From Prolixibacteraceae bacterium (GTDB lineage Bacteria; Bacteroidota; Bacteroidia; Bacteroidales; Prolixibacteraceae): a stretch of DNA of 64,000 nt. The notes below the pieces were generated by a model. The model saw nothing but the letters and a program-made list of their open reading frames with translations. It was not told the origin of the DNA and did no database searches. This document shows, piece after piece, positions 53,220-62,901 of this stretch (position 1 is its first letter; each line of letters opens with the position of its first letter). The DNA is taken from positions 62,001 to 126,000 of the forward strand of contig JAFLKN010000041.1 in NCBI GenBank assembly GCA_019163175.1, given 5' to 3'. The position numbers were made by a program, and so were the translations under genes.

Positions 53220-56200
53220 ATGATATTTCATAGTATAGATTATCTGAAATTCAGATACATAGGCCTACTTCTGCTCTGCATGTTATTGTCAGTTTCAATA
53301 ATTGCACAGGAAAAAGCTGAAAAGAAAAAGAAAGCGACTGAAGTGACTATTAAAGTTACCGACGAAACGGGAAATCCTATTTCGAATGCACAAGTTGTAG
53401 TAGGTGAGGGACTTATTCACGCACAGACTGATATTAACGGAGCTTTTACGTTTAAAGGTTTCCCTGATGACTTTGTTTCTGTGGTCACTGCCGGATACGA
53501 CAAAAGCACTTTGCTTGTTGATCAATTGTTGACTGATAATACAATCAAACTGAAGAAATCAAAATTGCAGATGAATTCAGAAGATGATGTTCCACTTCCG
53601 TTTGCCACCAAGAAAAAAAGGTTCGTAACCGGAAATACTTCAGTGGTCTCAAGTTCTCAGTTGGAAAAATATCCAAGTACCGATTTACGAAATGCACTTA
53701 CAGGTCTGGTAACAGGTCTTGAGGTCAGAGAACTTAACGGACAGCCGGGGATGAGTGCGGAAGAATCTTCAAGCAGATTTAATTTCTCTCAAAAAATTAA
53801 TATCGGTGCAAGAGGAAGAAACGTAATGTATATCATTGACGACATACCTACTGATATTACTGAGATGCCTCTGGATCCAAACGAAGTTGAATCGGTATCG
53901 GTTGTAAAAGATATCGTTGGTAAAGCTATGTTTGGTCCGGCTGCTGCTGATGGTGTTATTTTTATTAAAACAAAACGCGGTAAAGTTAATGAGCGCATTT
54001 TAAATGTGAATGTTGAAAACGGAGTTAGTGTAATTGATCGTTTCCCTGAATGGGTGGATGGTGCTGATTATGCCCGTTTAAATAATCAGGCTCGCATAGC
54101 TGACGGACTTCTTCCACGATACACTGAAGATGATATTTCGGCTTATGCGTTAAATGATCCGTATGATCGGGTTCATCCAAGTGTTAATTTCAGGAAAATG
54201 ATGACTAAAAACAGTATGGCTATGCGTCGTATTAATGTTTCATCATCAGGAGGAAATGACAGGGTTCAGTATTTTGCTTATTTGGGTTACGATGGTGAAG
54301 GTGATATCTTCAAAATCGGACCAGTGGCTGACTACAACAGATTGAACACCCGTTCGAATATTGATATCAAGATCAATGACCAGATTAAAGTTCAATTCGA
54401 TTTTTATGGTGGACTTTCTTATCGCCGGTCGGCTAACTACGGTTATAACTCAAACTTTACCAACCAGGATGCTAATACGAATACTGCTTTGTCGGGTTTG
54501 GAATTTAACTCAGCCATTCAGGATATGACCACCATTCCTCCAATTGCATTCCCTGTTTATGCGGTTCCTTATGATCCTGCATCGGGCAACGCTCCATGGT
54601 TTGGTGTAGCTTCCTCAACATTTACTCAAAACCCAATAGGTAACCTTACTAATCAGGGATTCTATACGGAGTCTGGTCGTTCGAGTGCTGCTAATGTTGC
54701 TTTAGAGTACGATTTGCAACATTTGATTAAAGGGTTAAAATCAAGAACATATCTTGGCTTTAATTCATATAACCAGTTACGTATTGGAAAGGCAGAAGAT
54801 TATATTGCCGCCACAGCTATTCCATCTGTTTCTACAAAGACTGGAGCAGATACAATTTTAGTAGCAGTAAGCAGTTCTCATAAAGCCGTTGACCAAACTG
54901 ATTTGGCTCGTCTGAATGATTATTATTATCAGAGAATGGCAATTTATGAAACCTTAAGTTACGATCGGACTTTTGGTAAGCATGATATTCAGTCAACTTT
55001 GACATACTTTCAGTCGAAGGTTGCCAAAAATGAGACTGAAGAGCCACAACGTTTGCAGAATTCCGTTTTTACTGGTATGTATGCCTATGATAACAAATAC
55101 ATTTTGCAGGGAGTTGTGACTTATGGTGGAACTTCAAGTTTTGATGAAGGCAAACGCTATGATATATTCCCTTCAATTGGTGGTGCATGGGTGATGTCGG
55201 ATGAAGGCTTTATGAAGAACGTTAAAGCGGTTAATTATTTTAAATTTCGTGCAGAATATGGTATTTTAGGTTATGAAAGTTTCCTTTCGCCTTTCTCCTA
55301 CCGCGACCGCTGGAACAGCAGCAACAACGGAACTTTGTTTGGACCATCTCCAACCGGTCAATGGTTCGGAAATACAACAGAGACCCTTGTTTATCGTACT
55401 TCTCCAAACCGTACCGGAAATCCTGAAATTACATGGGAAAAACGTAAGGAGTTTAATGCAGGATTCGACGCTATTTTGCTTGATAATAAGTTGACTGTTG
55501 ATGTGACCTATTACAACAATTTAAGAGAAGGTCAAATTTCTCAGGTTAACAGCAGGGTTCCGAATATTGTTGGGGTATCGGGTGCACTTCCCCGTTTTAA
55601 CTTTAACGATACCAGATATTTTGGTTTGGAAACAGGTATTCAATATACCAACAATGATGGAAAACTAAAATATTCATTTGGTGGAAACGCTACCATTCAG
55701 GATTCGAAGTACGAAAAGTTTGATGAACCTGCATATAGAAATGATTATCAGTACCGGACAGGAAAAGCAACCGATGTTATTTGGGGGCAAACCTATCAGG
55801 GGCGTTTCGAAAGCGACGAAGAAGCATTAATCGTGCCTCAGTTGTTTGACGATAAATTGCACAAAGGTGATCTTAAATACACCGATATGAATGGTGATGG
55901 TGCGATTGATAATAATGACCAGAGCGTTATTGGACACGCTACTCCACGTTTATTTTATGCAGTTAATTTTAAACTTAATTATAAAGGATTTGAATTATAT
56001 GCAATGGGTACAGGAAGAGCTTTCTATGATATTGCTCTGACAAACCAGTACTTCTTTAACGGATGGGGCGATAACAACTATTCAAACTTTGTAAAAGATA
56101 ACCTCGGAACTAACTATCCGCCATTAACCTACAATAAAGTAAACAACAACTTTGTTGGATCTAATTTCTGGTTAGTAAAAGGAGGCTTCTTTAAAGTTCA

Positions 56201-56399
56201 GAACGTTGAATTGTCATACACTTTACCAGCGAATACCTTGCATATTTTAGGTGTTAAAGGAGCTCGTTTTTTCGTGAGAGGAGCAAATCTGCTGACTATT
56301 TCGAAAGTTAAAGACGTCGATCCGGAATCAATTGATTCGGGTGTTGAGCGGTATCCATTATTTGGCACCTACACTGCTGGAGTTAAATTAACCTTTTAA
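53220..56399 (+). CDS. SusC-type TonB-dependent outer-membrane transporter, second copy
   Basis: 1059 residues from the ATG at 53220, which puts the hydrophobic signal (YIGLLLLCMLLSVSIIAQ) near the N-terminus; a TTG 30 bases upstream inside SusD-1 is less likely. After a Lys-rich stretch comes a regulatory-like domain (VTDETGNPISNAQVVVGEG), then a TonB-box region of the other SusC class (EDDVPLPFATKKKRFVTGN), the plug (IGARGRNVMYIIDDIPTDI; VVKDIVGKAMFGPAAADGVI) and barrel to the end (YTAGVKLTF). It differs enough from SusC-1 that they are not a recent duplication and likely take different ligands or ligand lengths. Confidence 0.92.
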   Translation: MIFHSIDYLKFRYIGLLLLCMLLSVSIIAQEKAEKKKKATEVTIKVTDETGNPISNAQVVVGEGLIHAQTDINGAFTFKGFPDDFVSVVTAGYDKSTLLVDQLLTDNTIKLKKSKLQMNSEDDVPLPFATKKKRFVTGNTSVVSSSQLEKYPSTDLRNALTGLVTGLEVRELNGQPGMSAEESSSRFNFSQKINIGARGRNVMYIIDDIPTDITEMPLDPNEVESVSVVKDIVGKAMFGPAAADGVIFIKTKRGKVNERILNVNVENGVSVIDRFPEWVDGADYARLNNQARIADGLLPRYTEDDISAYALNDPYDRVHPSVNFRKMMTKNSMAMRRINVSSSGGNDRVQYFAYLGYDGEGDIFKIGPVADYNRLNTRSNIDIKINDQIKVQFDFYGGLSYRRSANYGYNSNFTNQDANTNTALSGLEFNSAIQDMTTIPPIAFPVYAVPYDPASGNAPWFGVASSTFTQNPIGNLTNQGFYTESGRSSAANVALEYDLQHLIKGLKSRTYLGFNSYNQLRIGKAEDYIAATAIPSVSTKTGADTILVAVSSSHKAVDQTDLARLNDYYYQRMAIYETLSYDRTFGKHDIQSTLTYFQSKVAKNETEEPQRLQNSVFTGMYAYDNKYILQGVVTYGGTSSFDEGKRYDIFPSIGGAWVMSDEGFMKNVKAVNYFKFRAEYGILGYESFLSPFSYRDRWNSSNNGTLFGPSPTGQWFGNTTETLVYRTSPNRTGNPEITWEKRKEFNAGFDAILLDNKLTVDVTYYNNLREGQISQVNSRVPNIVGVSGALPRFNFNDTRYFGLETGIQYTNNDGKLKYSFGGNATIQDSKYEKFDEPAYRNDYQYRTGKATDVIWGQTYQGRFESDEEALIVPQLFDDKLHKGDLKYTDMNGDGAIDNNDQSVIGHATPRLFYAVNFKLNYKGFELYAMGTGRAFYDIALTNQYFFNGWGDNNYSNFVKDNLGTNYPPLTYNKVNNNFVGSNFWLVKGGFFKVQNVELSYTLPANTLHILGVKGARFFVRGANLLTISKVKDVDPESIDSGVERYPLFGTYTAGVKLTF

Positions 56400-56410
56400 T
56401 GATTATTAGT

Positions 56411-58243
56411 ATGAAAACGAAGATAATATTATTGGGAGTCCTACTTATTATGGGCGTTTCTTGCACCGATTATCTTGATCCATATCCAAACGGCGACAAA
56501 TCGACCGAAGAAATCTGGAAATACCAGGATATGGTTCAGGGACTGGTAGGACAGTGTTATGACAACATGCCCCGCAATTACGACAACAATGAGGGTGCAT
56601 ACCTTGATTGTGCCACTGACGATGCTGTTTCGACAAGCACGACCCGCGATACACGCCGCATGGCTCTAGGTTCACTTACACCTAGCTCAGATCCTGGAAG
56701 TTCCGATTTATTTGCCAATTACTGGACACGTGCTTACAACTCAATTCGGTTGGTAAACATGTTTCTGAAGGACAGACGTGGCTACAATACCAAGTTTATT
56801 GTACCTAAATTGGTGAATGGCGTGGTTTCAACCCGTTTTAATGACTTGGTGAAAAACCGTTTGCAGGGTGAGGCATTTGCTTTGCGTGCCTGGTTTGAAT
56901 GGGATTTACTCCAAAAATTCGGAGGAAAGGGTATCAATGGTCAGATGCTTGGTTTCCCGATTGTTTTGGAACCTCTTGAAATTGGAGGTGAAATCAATTT
57001 GGCCCGTAACACTTATGATGAGTGTGTGAAACAAATTCTTGCAGATTGTGATTCAGCTTACAAATATTTACCTATTGCACATCGTGACTTTTTGGTTCCG
57101 GATGCTGGCGACCGTGTTTATGCCGGCGGAAAATACTGGGGAAAATTGGATGGTATAACAACACGTGCGATTAAGGCTAATGTTTACCTGACATGGGCAA
57201 GTCCAAGGTTTAATCCGACCAATGATCTTACAAGATGGGACAATGCTGCTAAATTTGCCAAAGAAGTTGTAGATTTCAAATTAACTGTTGACAAGGTTAC
57301 AGGTGGTTTTAATCCGGTAAATGCTGTTAACTGGTTTGATCCTAACTCTCCGGAGATTGTCTTTTCTGCACGTTACAACAATGCAAACGATGCAATGGAA
57401 CGCATGTTCTATCCGGGCGGATTTCAGGGTAATGGAGCAATGGGAGCAACCCAGGATTTAGTTGATGCATTCCCGATGAAAAACGGTTATCCGATTACTG
57501 ATCCTAAGAGTTTATACAATCCAGCTGATCCTTATAAAGATCGCGATCCACGTTTTTACAGCATTATTTGGTACAATAATGCTCAGGCTAAAAAGAACAA
57601 TACTGGGGTCCTTATGTACACTTTCGAGAATTGGGCGAACGGGGGTAAGGATGCTGCTGGTGTAAAATCAACAAACAGTCTTACAAACTACCACATCAAG
57701 AAAAATGTGTATATGGGTTTGAATTGGTCTGATGCAACAATCAACCGCCAACCTCATACCAAAATGTTTATCCGTTGGACACACATGGTTCTTGTATTTG
57801 CTGAAGCTGCCAATAAAGTTGTTGGTCCAACTGATGCAGCGAAATATGGCCTTTCAGCAAAAGCTGCAATGCAATATTTACGTGTTCGTAAAACTTACGA
57901 TGGTGCAGCTTTGTACACTGCAACAACCGATCCTTATTTGGATGTAGTGGCCGCCAATTCCTCGCTATTTGACGAATTTGTTAAGAATGAAAGACGAATT
58001 GAGACTTGTTTCGAAGGCATGCGTTTCTTTGATTTGCGCCGTTGGACAACAAATTTGGCTGATTTAAACAAATCGGTTCGTATGGCAACAATCACAAAGA
58101 AAGACGATGGCACATTTACTTACGATTTCACTCAGGAAGCTGAAAAACGTGCTTATAAATCAGCATATTTGCCAATTCCATACAATGAAATATTGAGGAT
58201 GAGCAATCTGGTGCAAAATGAAGGATGGGAATCCTGGAAATAA
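56411..58243 (+). CDS. SusD-type surface glycan-binding lipoprotein, second copy
   Basis: 610 residues from the ATG at 56411 (MKTKIILLGVLLIMGVSC, Cys18 lipidated); an ATG at 56399 overlapping the SusC-2 stop would add four residues. SusD features: TDYLDPYPNGDKSTEEIW, LQGEAFALRAWFEWDLLQKFGG and the C-terminal ERRIETCFEGMRFFDLRRW. Paired with SusC-2, from which it starts 11 bp on. Not closely similar to SusD-1. Confidence 0.92.
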   Translation: MKTKIILLGVLLIMGVSCTDYLDPYPNGDKSTEEIWKYQDMVQGLVGQCYDNMPRNYDNNEGAYLDCATDDAVSTSTTRDTRRMALGSLTPSSDPGSSDLFANYWTRAYNSIRLVNMFLKDRRGYNTKFIVPKLVNGVVSTRFNDLVKNRLQGEAFALRAWFEWDLLQKFGGKGINGQMLGFPIVLEPLEIGGEINLARNTYDECVKQILADCDSAYKYLPIAHRDFLVPDAGDRVYAGGKYWGKLDGITTRAIKANVYLTWASPRFNPTNDLTRWDNAAKFAKEVVDFKLTVDKVTGGFNPVNAVNWFDPNSPEIVFSARYNNANDAMERMFYPGGFQGNGAMGATQDLVDAFPMKNGYPITDPKSLYNPADPYKDRDPRFYSIIWYNNAQAKKNNTGVLMYTFENWANGGKDAAGVKSTNSLTNYHIKKNVYMGLNWSDATINRQPHTKMFIRWTHMVLVFAEAANKVVGPTDAAKYGLSAKAAMQYLRVRKTYDGAALYTATTDPYLDVVAANSSLFDEFVKNERRIETCFEGMRFFDLRRWTTNLADLNKSVRMATITKKDDGTFTYDFTQEAEKRAYKSAYLPIPYNEILRMSNLVQNEGWESWK

Positions 58244-58261
58244 AAATAAAAACAAAAAGAT

Positions 58262-59230
58262 ATGAAAAAATTACTTATTGTTTTAATGCTTTCGGTAGCC
58301 ATGGTTTCGTGCTATGATGATTATATCGAAGATTTTGATTATGATGGCATTTACTTTCCCTATCAGACCGATGTCCGCACCTTTGTAGTGGGCGAAGGAA
58401 TGAAGATTGAAGTAGGTGCTGCATTAGGTGGTGTACGTGCTAATAACCGGGATCGGATTGTTTCCTTTTCAATTGATAATTCCTTAGTGACTCCATCTAT
58501 CCTGACATTAATGAAGGGTGGCGCCCAATACATAAAGGATGCCCTTACTCCGGTAACTGTATTGTCTCCAATTCCAACAAACTATTATACGCTGAGCGAT
58601 CCGAGTAAAATAGTGATAAAAACTGGTCAACACATGGGGTCTATTGTGCTGAAAGTGGATTCTGCCAAATTTCTGTCAGATACCAAAACGCTTTTTGCCA
58701 ATTATGCACTTCCGTTATCAATCACCAGTGCTGATGCAGATACTGTTTTAGCTCTTAAAAAGTATGCTGTTATTGGGCTCAAATATGAGAATATGCTGTT
58801 TGGAAACTACTGGCACGGTGGTGTTACTACTTATAAAGATGCAACAGGTGCCACTGTAACAATTCCATATTATACGGCGGTTAATCAGCCGGAAAATAAA
58901 GTGTGGAAATTGAAAACAGTAGGTCCGAACCAATTGGTAGCTAACGGGATCAGTGATCAGACTTCGGCTAAAGAAGAAATGCTTCTTACTTTAGATGGAA
59001 ATAACATTACTGTGACTACAAGAGCCGGATCGACTTTCCCAGTTGTAGCAAATGGCGCAAGTACATTTAATCGTGCAAAATTGCTTCAGAACCGCAAAAT
59101 TCTTTTGAATTACAAGTATGTGAATGCTGCCGGTTTTGAATGTACTGCTCAGGATACACTCACCTTCCGTAACCGTGTTCGCGATGGTGTGAACGAATGG
59201 CAGGACGAAAATCCGAATAATTACAAATAG
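58262..59230 (+). CDS. DUF1735/DUF4361-type surface lipoprotein (putative glycan-binding)
   Basis: 322 residues with a lipoprotein signal (MKKLLIVLMLSVAMVSC, Cys17). The opening YDGIYFPYQTDVRTFVVGEG, then VGAALGGVRANNRDRIVSFS, is typical of the DUF1735 (BT_3987-like) N-terminal domain; the second half (GNYWHGGVTTYKDATG, WQDENPNNYK at the end) resembles DUF4361. Such proteins follow SusD in many uptake operons and are thought to be surface glycan-binding proteins. Last gene of the operon, 18 bp after SusD-2 and 22 bp before a strong terminator. Confidence 0.82.
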   Translation: MKKLLIVLMLSVAMVSCYDDYIEDFDYDGIYFPYQTDVRTFVVGEGMKIEVGAALGGVRANNRDRIVSFSIDNSLVTPSILTLMKGGAQYIKDALTPVTVLSPIPTNYYTLSDPSKIVIKTGQHMGSIVLKVDSAKFLSDTKTLFANYALPLSITSADADTVLALKKYAVIGLKYENMLFGNYWHGGVTTYKDATGATVTIPYYTAVNQPENKVWKLKTVGPNQLVANGISDQTSAKEEMLLTLDGNNITVTTRAGSTFPVVANGASTFNRAKLLQNRKILLNYKYVNAAGFECTAQDTLTFRNRVRDGVNEWQDENPNNYK

Positions 59231-59251
59231 TTTTAGGATTATCATTTGATT

Positions 59252-59286
59252 AAAAACGGCTGTTCTCATTGGGAACAGCCGTTTTT
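59252..59286 (+). terminator. Terminator of the SusCD uptake operon
   Basis: AAAAACGGCTGTTC / GAACAGCCGTTTTT is a perfect 14-bp stem with a 7-nt loop, followed by TGTTTTC. It ends the five-gene operon. Confidence 0.95.
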
Positions 59287-59327
59287 GTTTTCAAAAATTA
59301 TTTCCTTTGACAATCAAAATTTTTACA

Positions 59328-59759
59328 ATGCTCCTGAATTTCTTACTGCCACGTGTTTCGAAACAGTATCTGCTTTTAACTGCTGCTTTAGTCTGGACTT
59401 TTGCCGGAGGAATGTTGTTGTTTCGAGGTTTTACGTTTGATGTTGGAACGCCTGAAAATTGGACAATCAAGCTGATTTTAAGTATCTTTTCAGGTTTGGT
59501 GTTTTATAGCCTGCTGTTTACCCGAATATCAAAAAAACACGTCATCCGTATTCAAAATATGGGAATTGAGAAATCGATGATCTTCAGCTTTTTTAACCTG
59601 AAAAGTTACCTGATGATGTTTTCGATGATTACACTGGGCATTACGCTTCGTTTGTCCGGAGTAGTTTCTCCTGAGTTTCTTGCTCTGATTTATATCACAA
59701 TGGGAATTCCGCTTTTGATGTCTTCTTTCCGGTTCTATTATACTTTCTTCAATTCATGA
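59328..59759 (+). CDS. Small membrane protein of unknown function
   Basis: 143 residues from the ATG at 59328 (MLLNFLLPRVSKQYLLL); a TTG seven codons upstream is less likely. Four helices (about 15-33, 45-63, 88-107, 112-135) joined by short loops with KKHVIRIQNMGIEKSMIFSF between helices 2 and 3. I do not recognise the family. No signal peptide. It stands alone between the operon terminator and a convergent methyltransferase gene 22 bp away. Confidence 0.7.
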   Translation: MLLNFLLPRVSKQYLLLTAALVWTFAGGMLLFRGFTFDVGTPENWTIKLILSIFSGLVFYSLLFTRISKKHVIRIQNMGIEKSMIFSFFNLKSYLMMFSMITLGITLRLSGVVSPEFLALIYITMGIPLLMSSFRFYYTFFNS

Positions 59760-59781
59760 AAAGTAAGAATATTGCTTGTTT

Positions 59782-60519
59782 TCAAATTTTCTGGCAAACA
59801 ACAATTAGTGGTAAGCTTGTTTCGGCGAGGGGTTGGCAATTATAACTTCCAAAGAATTCGATCGATTGAAATCCGGCTTCAAGCAATAATTCCTGAAGTT
59901 TATTTTGACGAATGGCATACAGTTTAACCGAATTGGTGATCTCCATATTCGTTGATTTTACATTCAGTCTGGAATCAAAGTCAATAAGTTGGGAGCTTTC
60001 AGTAACCCTGTAGTTTCGTTCGAAGCGGATGTGTTCGTTGTCAATCAATGGAAGCGACTGAATTTGCTGATCAAGAATATACTGGTAATTCAGGATTTGA
60101 ATGGTGAGCTTTCCTTCAGGCGCAAGTACTTTAAACGTGGCTTGTAAAAATCTCAGGATATCATTATCCGACAATAAATGAACCAGTGTATTTCCGAAGC
60201 AAATAACTGTATTGAAATAGGATTCCGGATAACGTTCATCGAGCAATCGCATGTCCAGTTGTTCAAAAACAGGAAACATGGAATCTTCTTGCTTGGCGTT
60301 TTGTGCTATTTCAATCATTTGTGGATCAAAATCGAACGCCCAGGTAGGAAATCCAAAATGTGTAAGTGCAAACGATAAATCGCCAATCGCGCAACCAACG
60401 TCAAGCACTTTGGCTCCATTGTATGGTAAAACATGCCTCAGAAAATCAACTTGTGAGGGGTTGAAGGGAAAAATATGCTGGTAGTATTTGGCTATGCTGG
60501 TATAAAATTCTGTTGACAT
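59782..60519 (-). CDS. Class I SAM-dependent methyltransferase
   Basis: 245 residues, cytoplasmic. Rossmann motif I is AKVLDVGCAIGDLSFAL, the acidic residue closing strand 2 is in AFDFDPQMIEIAQ, and motif IV is YFNTVICFGNTLVHLL. The C-terminal part (NYQYILDQQIQSLPL, FERNYRVTES) fits small-molecule methyltransferases of the Methyltransf_11/25 type. Substrate unknown. Monocistronic, with an exact -7 box 47 bp upstream. Confidence 0.85.
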   Translation of the reverse strand: MSTEFYTSIAKYYQHIFPFNPSQVDFLRHVLPYNGAKVLDVGCAIGDLSFALTHFGFPTWAFDFDPQMIEIAQNAKQEDSMFPVFEQLDMRLLDERYPESYFNTVICFGNTLVHLLSDNDILRFLQATFKVLAPEGKLTIQILNYQYILDQQIQSLPLIDNEHIRFERNYRVTESSQLIDFDSRLNVKSTNMEITNSVKLYAIRQNKLQELLLEAGFQSIEFFGSYNCQPLAETSLPLIVVCQKI

Positions 60520-60565
60520 ATAGGAAATGGTTAATGCTAAATTGTTAAAGGGTAAATTAGTGCTG

Positions 60566-60573
60566 CAAAGGTA
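60566..60573 (-). promoter_or_regulatory. Candidate -7 element for the methyltransferase gene
   Basis: The minus strand reads TACCTTTG followed by C (TAnnTTTG exact), 47 bp upstream of the start codon. Confidence 0.5.
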
Positions 60574-60636
60574 AAAAGTTGAAAGAAACCATTCTATTGA
60601 ATTACAATATTGCCTTTAATAGAATTGCCGAATTAA

Positions 60637-60678
60637 TAATTTACAATTTGTAATTCACAATTTATAATTCACAATTTA
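60637..60678. repeat. 14-bp tandem repeat (six heptads) at the PgpH stop codon
   Basis: Three head-to-tail units: TAATTTACAATTTG, TAATTCACAATTTA, TAATTCACAATTTA. Each unit is itself two heptads of the form (T/C)AATT(T/C)(A/G). The last unit contains the PgpH stop codon (60676-60678). Confidence 0.8.
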
Positions 60679-62739
60679 TTTTGGGTATTCAATCCGTATA
60701 TGGTAAATGCTTACCAGTTTTTCGAGTAATGTATTTTTTAAGATTGTTATTTCGCGCAAGGTCAGGTCGGCATCAATCAGTTGGTTCGATTTTATCTTTT
60801 GTTCAACCAAATTTTCTATCATTTCCCTAAAAGAGGCTGCCGATTTTTCCTTTAAACTATGCGCTGTGGCTTCAATTCCATCGACAAGCATTAATACCGC
60901 CATTTCCTTGCTAAAAGGTAATGGACCGGGATACGAGAAAAGGGTCGTATCAACCTCCATTCCTGGGTTATCTAATTGATACTTCTTGTAAAAATAATTG
61001 GATTGAGTTGTTCCATGGTGCGTAGTGATGAATGAAATCAGAACTTCGGGCAATTTGTATTTTCGGGCTAGCTGTACTCCGTATGTTACATGATCAATAA
61101 TGATGACAGCACTTTTCAAATAGTCCAAACTGTCATGAGGATTCATACCAGCGACCTGGTTCTCGATAAAATAATCCGATTTATATGTTTTTCCGATATC
61201 ATGGTACAGGGCTCCTGCATATACCAGATAAGGATTTCCGCCAATGCGCTGAACAACTGCCTCTGCCAGATTTGCCACCTGAAGCGAATGCTGAAAGGTT
61301 CCGGGAGCTTCTTCAGCGAGTTTCCGCAGTAAAGGCTGGTTGGTATTTGAAAGTTCGATCAAAGTTACGTCAGACACAAACCCAAATATCCGTTCGAAAA
61401 TGTCGATTAACGGATAGGCAATAAATATGAAAAAGCTGCTGATTCCGAACCATTCCAGAGCTTTCCAGTTGATGGTATCAATGCTTCCTTCCTGAACCAT
61501 AGCCATCGACACATAAATTACAGTGTAGGCAATAAAAACAGCAAGAGCCGACAACACCAAATGTGAACGTTTATGCAGCTTATTTAGGGTAAACACAGCC
61601 ATTATTCCGGCTATCATTTGCAAAATAATGTATTCGTAACTGTTTGGTGCAAAATATCCTATCAGCAAGGTAGTTACCATCAATGCAAAGATTGCCGTAC
61701 GCGAATCAAAGAAAATCCGGATCAGGATGGGTAGAATTGCCATCGGAACCATGTAGATGTTCAACGATTTCACTTTGGTGGCAAAACCGGCCATAAAAAT
61801 CATTAATACAATCATCAGTATGATGAATGAAAGTTTTCGTTTATGGTCAAAAAGTTCGCGCCGGTAAAAGAGTAAATAAAGAAACATCAACACAATAAAG
61901 CTCGAAATAATAAGCAGGCGACCTGTAATAACCAGAAAATACTCCATGTTATCGCCCCTTTTGGTTTCATAGGCTTGCTTCAGCGATTCCAGAATCAGGA
62001 ACTTTTCTGAACCCACCAAATCTCCCTGAAAAATAATCCGTTCGCCAGCCTGCACCATTCCTTTAGTTGAGGAAAGCTTATCAAGCAACTGCTTTTTCTC
62101 TTGCTGATTTAGTTTTTCGTCGTAATACAGGTTATCGGCAATAAAATCGCTGAGATTTATTTTCTGAGTGATTTCAGTAAAATGTTTCCCGGTTATTTTT
62201 CGGATGGTATCGTTCAGTTGCTGGTAAGCTGTTTTGATCGAATTTATGCTCGTTACCGGTATTCTTGATGCCTTATTTCCCTTAACCTGCATGATTTCAG
62301 ACTTCCCCTGCAGCTCTTGGTAGGAGTCGACAGCCTGCGGTAAAATGCCGGTTTTGTATATGTTCTGAAGAATTTGAGGAAGGTTCCGGATATTTTCAAT
62401 AGACTTGATCGAAGCATCGGTTTCGGTAAGGTTCGAAAGTGCACTTGTGAATTCTTTAACTTTTACATTTTCGACCAACGAATCTAGGGTGAAATAGGGA
62501 ATGTAAGTTTTTAATGCTGAGTCGGTTTCAAGTTTAAGTTCGGCTTCGGTTTTTAAAATGGCAAAGTTGAATGGAGCAATCAGTGTTTCGTGTTGCCAGG
62601 GACTTCCTTTCTGAAATTCATACTTAAAGCGGCTTTCACCCGGAAATACCAGAAAGATCAATCCAATTCCGGCGATAAAAACCATAGCCAGATAAAAAAG
62701 ATGATAGGAGTGGTTAAGTTGGGTTAATAACTTTTTCAT
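60676..62739 (-). CDS. 7TM-HD phosphohydrolase, PgpH-like (c-di-AMP phosphodiesterase family)
   Basis: 687 residues from the ATG at 62739 (MKKLLTQLNHSYHLF); an upstream ATG would add 35 unconserved residues. A first helix (about 12-30) is followed by a 260-residue extracytoplasmic 7TMR-HDED domain, seven helices (about 275-450) and a C-terminal HD domain with GTFQHSLQVANLAE, GALYHDIGKTYKSDYF and ILIDHVTYG-type blocks. The HD pair in YHDIGK binds metal. In Firmicutes and others, this architecture degrades the second messenger c-di-AMP. Alone on its strand. Confidence 0.88.
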   Translation of the reverse strand: MKKLLTQLNHSYHLFYLAMVFIAGIGLIFLVFPGESRFKYEFQKGSPWQHETLIAPFNFAILKTEAELKLETDSALKTYIPYFTLDSLVENVKVKEFTSALSNLTETDASIKSIENIRNLPQILQNIYKTGILPQAVDSYQELQGKSEIMQVKGNKASRIPVTSINSIKTAYQQLNDTIRKITGKHFTEITQKINLSDFIADNLYYDEKLNQQEKKQLLDKLSSTKGMVQAGERIIFQGDLVGSEKFLILESLKQAYETKRGDNMEYFLVITGRLLIISSFIVLMFLYLLFYRRELFDHKRKLSFIILMIVLMIFMAGFATKVKSLNIYMVPMAILPILIRIFFDSRTAIFALMVTTLLIGYFAPNSYEYIILQMIAGIMAVFTLNKLHKRSHLVLSALAVFIAYTVIYVSMAMVQEGSIDTINWKALEWFGISSFFIFIAYPLIDIFERIFGFVSDVTLIELSNTNQPLLRKLAEEAPGTFQHSLQVANLAEAVVQRIGGNPYLVYAGALYHDIGKTYKSDYFIENQVAGMNPHDSLDYLKSAVIIIDHVTYGVQLARKYKLPEVLISFITTHHGTTQSNYFYKKYQLDNPGMEVDTTLFSYPGPLPFSKEMAVLMLVDGIEATAHSLKEKSAASFREMIENLVEQKIKSNQLIDADLTLREITILKNTLLEKLVSIYHIRIEYPK

Positions 62740-62790
62740 AAGTTCTGAATTTTGAAAACCTCTGCAATTTAGAAAGTAACCGCGAAGTTT

Positions 62791-62798
62791 TATCTTTG
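62791..62798 (+). promoter_or_regulatory. Candidate -7 element for the NlpC/P60 gene
   Basis: TATCTTTG matches TAnnTTTG and lies inside a 17-bp palindrome TTTTATC-ttt-GATAAAA (62788-62804), 104 bp before the NlpC/P60 start. The palindrome may itself be a regulator site. Confidence 0.4.
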
Positions 62799-62901
62799 AT
62801 AAAATAAAATTAGTAAAATCTTCGAAGTTTCGAGCAATCAGCACAATTTACAAGGATTCAGTAAGTCGTTCCGATTGATCACTCTGGTAATACTTTAAGT
62901 T

